A DNA stretch of 15,062 nt, from the NCBI GenBank assembly GCA_018897875.1, contig JAHIKF010000432.1:1-15062 (forward strand), given 5' to 3'. The stretch is from Pseudomonadota bacterium (GTDB lineage: Bacteria; Desulfobacterota; Desulfobaccia; Desulfobaccales; 0-14-0-80-60-11). The notes beneath the pieces were generated by a model, which was not told the origin of the DNA, did not search any database, and saw only the letters and a list, made by a program, of their open reading frames with translations. A program made the translations under genes and the position numbers. Positions within the stretch are counted from its first letter, which is position 1; each line of letters opens with the position of its first letter. This document shows positions 1 to 5,087 of this stretch, in pieces.

Positions 1-3
1 GAC

Positions 4-264
4 ATGATTCAGGATGCGGTCACCCGCCTGATCGAGCGGGGGGGAGACCCCCGGATGGCAGAGGCCTCTTACCGGTTCTACGTAGTCAGGGGGGCCATGG
101 CCGAGTATCTGCGGCGCAACCAGAAACACGCGCATGAGGATGAGGAAAAAATTGAAGCCCCTAGATCAAGGTGGGGAACATGGGACCGGTCCTATCGGGC
201 CGCCGAGACGATGTGCCGGATGATTGAGGCAAAGGGAGCCTACCCCATGGAACGGGCGGCATAG
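4..264 (+). CDS. Hypothetical protein, possibly 5'-truncated by the window edge
   Basis: An 86-aa frame that I do not recognise. The reading frame is open back to base 1, so the ATG at 4 may be internal and the gene may begin outside the window; no upstream sequence is available to judge a ribosome binding site. The product is charged, with a run of Glu/Asp/Lys around residues 40-52 (HAHEDEEKIE) followed by a Trp/Arg-rich patch (SRWGTWDRSYR). It has no signal peptide and no membrane segment. A strong intrinsic terminator follows 10 bp after the stop, which supports the view that this is the end of a real transcription unit. Its size and the Cys-rich neighbour would fit accessory or phage-derived DNA, but that is inference. 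Confidence 0.45.
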   Translation: MIQDAVTRLIERGGDPRMAEASYRFYVVRGAMAEYLRRNQKHAHEDEEKIEAPRSRWGTWDRSYRAAETMCRMIEAKGAYPMERAA

Positions 265-273
265 ACCACAATC

Positions 274-298
274 GGGGGCCTTCGGGCCCCCTTCTTTA
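274..298 (+). terminator. Rho-independent terminator
   Basis: A perfect 7-bp GC stem (GGGGGCC / GGCCCCC, 274-280 and 285-291) closes a TTCG tetraloop in the extra-stable C(UUCG)G context. It is followed directly by a T-rich tract (TTCTTTATA). It lies between the stop at 264 and the start at 313 and so separates two transcription units. Confidence 0.78.
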
Positions 299-312
299 TA
301 GGAGGCAAGACG

Positions 313-636
313 ATGACCTCTTTAGCGGCTGAGAAAATTGAAACCCTCCCCGGGTTGCATTCCTGTTTCACTTGTGCAGACAACATGGGGTGCAACCTGG
401 AGATGCGGTGCGAGTCCATGGCCGGCTGCCTTAAATGGCGGTGCCGGGTCTGCCGGGCTCCGTGGTGGGGGGTAGGGTACGACCATGAGCGTTGCAATGC
501 CACGGGCGTTCCCAACGGCGTAACTTACCATGACGGCACTCACATGGCGCCGCTGCCGGAGGCCGCCGGGCATTACTACCGGCATGGCGGATATTGCAGC
601 GTCCACAAGAGCTGGCGCTGCGGGCTGCTGAGGTAG
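313..636 (+). CDS. Small Cys-rich hypothetical protein
   Basis: A 107-aa protein that I do not recognise. The start is well supported: AGGAGG at 300-305 lies 7 nt before the ATG. It contains ten cysteines (about residues 18, 21, 27, 33, 39, 44, 47, 61, 95 and 103), including a C-x2-C pair at 18/21 and another at 44/47. Several His residues lie in the second half (58, 73, 77, 87, 91, 98). This pattern suggests one or more zinc-binding knuckles, so a small nucleic-acid- or protein-binding factor is possible, though no family is identifiable. It has no signal peptide or membrane span. The gene lies just after a terminator, so it needs its own promoter, and I see no clear one. A frame overlapping its end (594-845) has no supporting signal. 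Small Cys-rich genes of this sort are common in phage-like DNA. Confidence 0.55.
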   Translation: MTSLAAEKIETLPGLHSCFTCADNMGCNLEMRCESMAGCLKWRCRVCRAPWWGVGYDHERCNATGVPNGVTYHDGTHMAPLPEAAGHYYRHGGYCSVHKSWRCGLLR

Positions 637-1059
637 GGATCTGGTGGCACGCTTTCGTCAATCAATCCCCGGAGATAGGGGAATTGGCCCCCACAACCGC
701 CCCCTCCTGGTCCTGGGTAAAAAACAGGGCTGGATGGGATTCTGTCCTGTCTCGATTGCCTCTTAAGGGACCTGATTGCGGTTCGGTGGGTACCTGCCTG
801 GGGGATTTCCCGACTATCTTCCGGTGTGACTGTAAGTGCGACTGACCATCCCCTCTTTATACCGCAGTATCCGCCGCATATCTTTCCATAAAAAAGTTTA
901 ACGATTATCTTCACCCGTGGCATAATGATCGCTGATGAATCCCCTCGAAACCTATCCCAAAAAATTATCCGAAATACGCTCTCCCGGTGCCTGGGATTAT
1001 CGAGATCAAATCGCCTTTCACAAGAACTTCCTGATATTTTACCTCATGTTCAGTATAAT
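637..1059. other. Intergenic region without a convincing gene
   Basis: About 420 bp between the Cys-rich gene and the res promoter. Two short overlapping frames are visible: a 59-aa frame from the ATG at 925 ending at 1104, and a 42-aa frame from the ATG at 935 ending at 1063. Neither has a good ribosome binding site or recognisable content, and the first runs through the res promoter. A weak -10-like CATAAT occurs at 921-926. Composition turns AT-richer from about 850 onward, as expected for a promoter region. The left edge of the defence island may lie here or outside the window; I see no repeat marking it. Confidence 0.5.
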
Positions 1060-1089
1060 TTGACGATCTCCTATTTTTCTGGCTATAAT
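1060..1089 (+). promoter_or_regulatory. Sigma-70 type promoter of the res-hicAB operon
   Basis: TTGACG at 1060-1065 (five of six consensus bases) and TATAAT at 1084-1089 (perfect) are separated by 18 bp. The predicted transcription start is near 1095-1097. This excludes the in-frame TTG at 1094 as a useful start for res and favours the ATG at 1133, leaving a 5' leader of about 37 nt. Confidence 0.72.
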
Positions 1090-1132
1090 CGCTTTGGATA
1101 TTGAGGTTTTCCGCCAATCCAAAGGGCTGGCC

Positions 1133-4100
1133 ATGAAGCAGGTCGTCATTGAAAATCCGGTCATCAACTCCCCGTTTGATGAACCTCAACGCCACTTCCG
1201 CTTCTCCAACGAAGGCATCACCAACGAAATCATCCCCGAGCGCCGGGTGAGTTCCTACTTCATCCCCATCGCCAAACCGAAGAAGAAGGGCAAACAGGCT
1301 TACCTCCCGGACACGGAATGGACGCAGGAGCGCATCGAAGAAAACAAGGAGATCAACCAGATTCGCTCCCGGGTGGCCATGTGGCGCCAGGGCGGCTACC
1401 TGGGAACCACCAAGACAACCGCCCGCTTGCTGGAATACTGGCAACGGCCGGACCGAGAAAAGAATCTCTTTTTCTGCCAAATTGAAGCCCTGGAGACGGC
1501 CATCTACATCACCGAAGTGGCCAAAAAATCCGGTGATGCCTGGATTGAAAACTTCATTCGGGAAAGAAATGAAGGGGCCAACCCCGGCCTTTACCGCATC
1601 GCCCTGAAAATGGCCACCGGCGCCGGCAAGACCGTGGTTATGGCCATGCTTATCGCCTGGCATACCCTTAACAAGCTGGCCAGCCCCAAGGACGCCAAGT
1701 TTACCGACACCTTCCTGGTGGTGACCCCCGGCATCACCATCCGGGACCGGCTCCGGGTGCTCCTTCCCAATCTCCCGGACAACTACTACCGTAGATGGGA
1801 CCTCATACCCCCGGACCTGCAAGCCGAACTACTCAAGGCCAAAATCCTTATCACCAACTTCCATGCCTTTTTGCACCGGGAGAAAGTGGCCGCCGGGAAG
1901 CTGACCAAAATCATTTTGGCCCAGGGGGAAATCAGCCCCTTCACCGAGACCCCCGACGAAATGGTGCGCCGGGTCTGCCGGGAGTTGGGGACCAAGAAGA
2001 ACATCATCGTCATCAACGACGAGGCCCATCATTGCTATCGTCGCAAGCCGGATGGCCAGGAAGAAAGGCTCACCGGAGATGAACGGAAGGAGGCCCAGAA
2101 ACGGGAAGAAGCGGCCCGCATTTGGATTTCCGGCCTGGAGGCCGTTCAGGCCAAGCTGGGTCTCAAGGTGGTCTATGACCTGTCGGCCACCCCTTTCTTT
2201 CTAAGGGGGTCTGGTTACTCCGAAGGGACCCTCTTCCCCTGGGTGGTCTCCGATTTTTCCCTCATCGACGCCATTGAGTCGGGCATTGTCAAGGTGCCCC
2301 GGGTGCCCGTAGCCGACGACTCCATGGTGGGGGAGCAACCCACTTACCGGGATCTCTGGCTGCGCATCCGGGAACATCTACCTAAGAAGGGGCGCAAGAC
2401 CGAAGCCGTCAGCGGCGACCCCAAGCTCCCCGCTGAACTCCAGGGGGCGCTCCACAGCCTCTATAGCAACTATGAGAAGTATTACCAGGGGTGGGAGCAG
2501 AACCCGGAAGCCCAGGCCAAGGGGGTGACCCCCCCGGTCTTTATCGTGGTCTGCAACAACACCAATGTCTCCAAGCTGGTTTTTGACTATATCGCCGGGT
2601 GGGAGAAGCCCCTGCCGGACGGCGCCTCCGTGGTGGTGCCCGGCAACCTGGCCGTCTTCAACAATGAAGAAAATGGCGGGTGGCGCATCAGCCCCAATGC
2701 CATCCTCATTGACAGCGAGCAGTTGGAATCCGGCGAGGCCATGAGTGCCGACTTCAAGAAGCTGGCCGCCCGAGAAATCGACGAGTTCAAGGCGGAATAT
2801 CGCTTGCGCTTCCCCGGCCGTAATGTGGACCAGATCACCGATGAGGACCTGCTCCGGGAAGTGATGAACACCATCGGCAAGCCCGGCAAGTTAGGGGAGC
2901 AGGTCAAGTGCGTGGTATCTGTCTCCATGCTGACGGAAGGGTGGGACGCCAACACCGTGACCCATATCCTGGGGGTGCGGGCCTTTGGCACCCAACTCCT
3001 GTGCGAGCAGGTGGTGGGGCGGGGCCTGCGCCGCATGAACTATGTCACCGAGCCCCGCTCCCTCACGGTCAACGGCCAGCAGGTTGCCTTTAACGGCTTC
3101 CCGGTGGAATACGCCGAAGTTTACGGCGTGCCCTTCTCCTTCATCCCTTGCGCCGGGGCCGGCGCAGGACCCAAGCCCGGCCCCATCCCCACCAGGGTGC
3201 GGGCGCTGGCGGAGCGCATCGCCCTGGAAATCACCTTTCCCCGGCTCATCGGCTACCGCTATGACCTGGCCGGGGAAGTGCTCACCGCCAGATTCACCGA
3301 AGACTCGAAATATATCCTGTCCACCGCCGACATTCCCACCTGGACCGAGAACGCCCCCATCGTGGGCGAGTCCAGCATCCACACCCTAGACGACCTCAAG
3401 CGCCGCCGGGAGCAGGAAGTAGTCTTTCTCCTGGCCAAGCTGGTGCTGGAGAAATATTTCCGTGACGATGACGGGAACGTCAAGTCCTGGCTTTTCCCCC
3501 AACTTCTGAACCTGACCCGTCGCTGGCTGCGTGAGTGCGTCATCCGCAAAGACAACACCTTCTTCCAGTTGCTCCTACTCATCCAGCCCGCCCACAATGC
3601 CGCCGAAAAAATTTATCAGGCCATCGCCTCCCCCACCCCCGGCCAAAAGACCCTCAAACCCATCCTGCGCCCCTATGACACCGTGGGCTCCACCCGCTAT
3701 GTGGACTTCGACACTACCCGCCCCACCTACGAGACCAGGCCCGACCGGTGCCACATCTCCCATGTAGTGGCCGACACCGAATCCTGGGAGCAAAAGATGG
3801 CCCAGGTCCTGGAAGAAATGGAGGAAGTCGTCTGCTATGCCAAGAACCAGAACCTGGGCTTTGCCATCCCCTACACCATCGACGGCGAAGAAAAAAATTA
3901 CTACCCCGACTTCCTGGTGCGGGTAGGGGCGGTGCCCTCACCGCCCCTCAACCTGATTATCGAAGTTACCGGCGAAAGAAGGCCGGATAAGGCCGCCAAG
4001 GTGGCCACGGCCCGGAACCTCTGGATTCCTGCGGTTAATAACCACGGCGGCTATGGCCAGTGGGCCTTTCTGGAGATCGCCGATCCCTGGGACGCCCAAA

Positions 4101-4153
4101 ACCTCATCCGGGCCTTCCTGGCGAGTCTGCCCAGTCCGGAGAATTGCTCATGA
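1133..4153 (+). CDS. res: Type III-like restriction enzyme, Res subunit (SF2 helicase-nuclease)
   Basis: A 1006-aa ATP-dependent translocase/nuclease, expected to cut unmodified DNA together with the downstream methyltransferase. Superfamily 2 helicase motifs are clear: Walker A ATGAGKT at 161-167, motif II DEAH at 296-299, motif III SAT at 351-353 and motif VI QVVGRGLRR at 626-634. A C-terminal nuclease core is suggested by PD at 925-926 and E944, but the usual ExK is EVT (944-946); a lysine follows at 953. The frame is open from a TTG at 1094, but that lies at or before the predicted transcription start. The ATG at 1133 has AAAGGG 6 nt upstream and begins a typical family N-terminus (MKQVVIENPVINSPF). 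The stop overlaps the hicA start by 4 bp (ATGA), indicating translational coupling. Res lies before mod, the reverse of the usual type III order. Confidence in the helicase identity is high. Cleavage activity is inferred. Confidence 0.92.
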   Translation: MKQVVIENPVINSPFDEPQRHFRFSNEGITNEIIPERRVSSYFIPIAKPKKKGKQAYLPDTEWTQERIEENKEINQIRSRVAMWRQGGYLGTTKTTARLLEYWQRPDREKNLFFCQIEALETAIYITEVAKKSGDAWIENFIRERNEGANPGLYRIALKMATGAGKTVVMAMLIAWHTLNKLASPKDAKFTDTFLVVTPGITIRDRLRVLLPNLPDNYYRRWDLIPPDLQAELLKAKILITNFHAFLHREKVAAGKLTKIILAQGEISPFTETPDEMVRRVCRELGTKKNIIVINDEAHHCYRRKPDGQEERLTGDERKEAQKREEAARIWISGLEAVQAKLGLKVVYDLSATPFFLRGSGYSEGTLFPWVVSDFSLIDAIESGIVKVPRVPVADDSMVGEQPTYRDLWLRIREHLPKKGRKTEAVSGDPKLPAELQGALHSLYSNYEKYYQGWEQNPEAQAKGVTPPVFIVVCNNTNVSKLVFDYIAGWEKPLPDGASVVVPGNLAVFNNEENGGWRISPNAILIDSEQLESGEAMSADFKKLAAREIDEFKAEYRLRFPGRNVDQITDEDLLREVMNTIGKPGKLGEQVKCVVSVSMLTEGWDANTVTHILGVRAFGTQLLCEQVVGRGLRRMNYVTEPRSLTVNGQQVAFNGFPVEYAEVYGVPFSFIPCAGAGAGPKPGPIPTRVRALAERIALEITFPRLIGYRYDLAGEVLTARFTEDSKYILSTADIPTWTENAPIVGESSIHTLDDLKRRREQEVVFLLAKLVLEKYFRDDDGNVKSWLFPQLLNLTRRWLRECVIRKDNTFFQLLLLIQPAHNAAEKIYQAIASPTPGQKTLKPILRPYDTVGSTRYVDFDTTRPTYETRPDRCHISHVVADTESWEQKMAQVLEEMEEVVCYAKNQNLGFAIPYTIDGEEKNYYPDFLVRVGAVPSPPLNLIIEVTGERRPDKAAKVATARNLWIPAVNNHGGYGQWAFLEIADPWDAQNLIRAFLASLPSPENCS

Positions 4154-4407
4154 ACCTCCGCAAGCTCCTTAAAAAACTGGCCCAGGGGAACTTGCAGAAT
4201 GTCCTCTTCGCTGACCTCGTTAACCTGGTGGAGGGCTTCGGGTTCAAACTCCTGCGCACCAGCGGCAGCCACCACATCTTCGGACATCCCGGCATCCCGG
4301 AACTGGTGAATCTCCAGGATGTGGCCGGCCGGGCCAAGCCCTATCAAATCCGCCAGTTCCTTCGCTTGGTGGAAAGGTATAATATTAAGTTGTCGGAGGA
4401 CAGATGA
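4150..4407 (+). CDS. hicA: HicA-family mRNA interferase toxin
   Basis: An 85-aa protein of the HicA family, small double-stranded-RNA-binding-fold toxins that cleave mRNA in a translation-independent way. The conserved core is visible: a hydrophobic N-terminal helix, then FKLLRTSGSHHIF with the catalytic histidine expected at His41 in the G-S-H motif, then a VNLQ strand and the closing GRAKPYQIRQFLRLV helix typical of the family. The start is the ATG at 4150, which overlaps the res stop by 4 bp; the frame is open further upstream only within res. The hicB antitoxin gene starts within the hicA stop codon (ATGA). No promoter is visible between res and hicA, so the toxin appears to be co-transcribed with the restriction gene. 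The length is near the upper end for HicA and the protein appears intact. Confidence 0.87.
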   Translation: MNLRKLLKKLAQGNLQNVLFADLVNLVEGFGFKLLRTSGSHHIFGHPGIPELVNLQDVAGRAKPYQIRQFLRLVERYNIKLSEDR

Positions 4408-4625
4408 TGGGCGACTACCACATCAACATCTTTTACAGTGACGAAGACGGCGGCTATATCGCCGACATTCCCGACCTAGAGGCGTGTTCCGCCTTTGGGC
4501 AAACCCCGGAGCAGGCCCTGGCCGAAGTGGAGCAGGCGAAACAGGCGTGGTTGGCAGCAGCGGATCAGGCAGGTAGACCTATTCCGCCGCCCCGCTATCG
4601 CCCCGTGATTTACCAGGTGCTTTAG
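4404..4625 (+). CDS. hicB: HicB-family antitoxin
   Basis: A 73-aa partner of the preceding toxin. The N-terminal half has the HicB partial RNase H-like fold signature: alternating strands in YHINIFYSDEDGGYIADIPDL, then CSAFGQTPEQALAEVEQA leading into the helix. The C-terminus (PIPPPRYRPVIYQVL) is the short beta-type tail of HicB proteins without an added ribbon-helix-helix or helix-turn-helix domain, so this antitoxin probably cannot bind DNA by itself in the usual way. The ATG at 4404 overlaps the hicA stop by 4 bp; a second ATG at 4407 is an equally possible start. Tight coupling with res and hicA means all three are probably made from one message. HicB would neutralise HicA by direct binding. 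Confidence 0.84.
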   Translation: MMGDYHINIFYSDEDGGYIADIPDLEACSAFGQTPEQALAEVEQAKQAWLAAADQAGRPIPPPRYRPVIYQVL

Positions 4626-4692
4626 AACTATACTTGGGCAGGGCTAATCTGCATTTTTAATTTAATGGCCTGAGCGTCATTTGGGAGGTTCT

Positions 4693-4851
4693 ATGAGAAC
4701 TTTTACAGCCTATGTAGAATGGGACCCGGATACCGAGCTTTATGTGGGTTTCGTGCCCAGCATCCCAGGAGCGCACACCCAGGCGGCGACCCTGGATGAA
4801 CTCCACCACAATCTTAAAGAAGTCTTGGAGTTATGTCTGGAAGAATACTGA
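4693..4851 (+). CDS. hicB: Second HicB-like antitoxin, short and without a HicA partner
   Basis: A 52-aa frame with a strong ribosome binding site (GGGAGG at 4683-4688). The sequence MRTFTAYVEWDPDTELYVGF followed by VPSIPGAHTQAATLDEL and a final LKEVLELCLEE helix is a clear HicB N-terminal domain, of a different subtype from the hicB just upstream. Members of this subtype that I know of usually continue for about 18-20 more residues (a GIQ-type strand), so this copy appears cut short after EEY. They are normally followed directly by a hicA gene. Here the next DNA is a block of palindromic repeats instead. It is either a remnant of a second hicBA module or a small functional antitoxin acting in trans. 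The lineage call is firm; functionality is uncertain. Confidence 0.7.
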   Translation: MRTFTAYVEWDPDTELYVGFVPSIPGAHTQAATLDELHHNLKEVLELCLEEY

Positions 4852-4920
4852 CTGAGGTAATCATGGCCGGGGAAAAAAGCCTGTAGAGCGCGCCCCGCGC
4901 CCCGTACCACCTTAAAATGT

Positions 4921-4944
4921 AGGACAGCCGCCCCCGGCTGTCCT
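4921..4944. repeat. Perfect 10-bp inverted repeat
   Basis: AGGACAGCCG at 4921-4930 and CGGCTGTCCT at 4935-4944 flank a CCCC loop. It sits immediately before the first clear GTAGGG-type unit and is probably part of the same composite repeat element. No T tract follows, so it is not a simple terminator on the + strand. Confidence 0.7.
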
Positions 4945-5008
4945 GTGTAGGGTGCGTCTTACGCACCAAATGATGGCGCGTAAGACGCGCCCTACGCCTG
5001 ATTTTTTT
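4945..5008 (+). terminator. Possible terminator formed by two repeat units in inverted orientation
   Basis: The units at 4947-4967 and 4975-4995 can pair along about 21 bp, with two G-U pairs in RNA and a possible two-pair extension at the base. The stem is followed a few bases later by seven T residues at 5002-5008. If it works it would cut transcription between the short hicB and mod. The alternative is that each unit folds on itself and termination is weak. Confidence 0.4.
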
Positions 5009-5087
5009 ATTCAACTCAGCAGCACCATGTAGGGTGCGCCCTGCGCACCATTTAACCTTGGCCCAACCTTAAAGGCAGGGAAACCTC

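Larger units (their letters stand above)
4883..5049. repeat. Cluster of palindromic GTAGGGTGCG-type repeats
   Basis: Three clear 21-bp units plus one decayed unit: 4883-4903 (degenerate, 17 of 21 bases matching the third clear unit), 4947-4967, 4975-4995 (inverted orientation, 19 of 21 matching its neighbour) and 5029-5049. Each clear unit is itself a hairpin: GGTGCGT-CTT-ACGCACC, GGCGCGT-AAG-ACGCGCC and GGTGCGC-CCT-GCGCACC. This form, a GTAGGG lead followed by a short GC palindrome, belongs to a class of REP-like or MITE-like intergenic repeats seen in many bacteria. The cluster separates the short hicB from mod and may have been inserted there. Confidence 0.78.

Noticed and set aside
594..845. 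83-aa + strand frame overlapping the Cys-rich gene
   Set aside because: No ribosome binding site, overlaps a better gene and shows no family features.
925..1104. 59-aa frame (925) and 42-aa frame (935-1063) before res
   Set aside because: No ribosome binding site or known content; the first crosses the consensus promoter of res. They could be relics, but nothing shows it.
965..1822. 285-aa - strand frame opposite res
   Set aside because: It is antisense to the strongly supported res gene and promoter; its Gly/His/Val-rich product is typical of the complement of a GC-rich gene.
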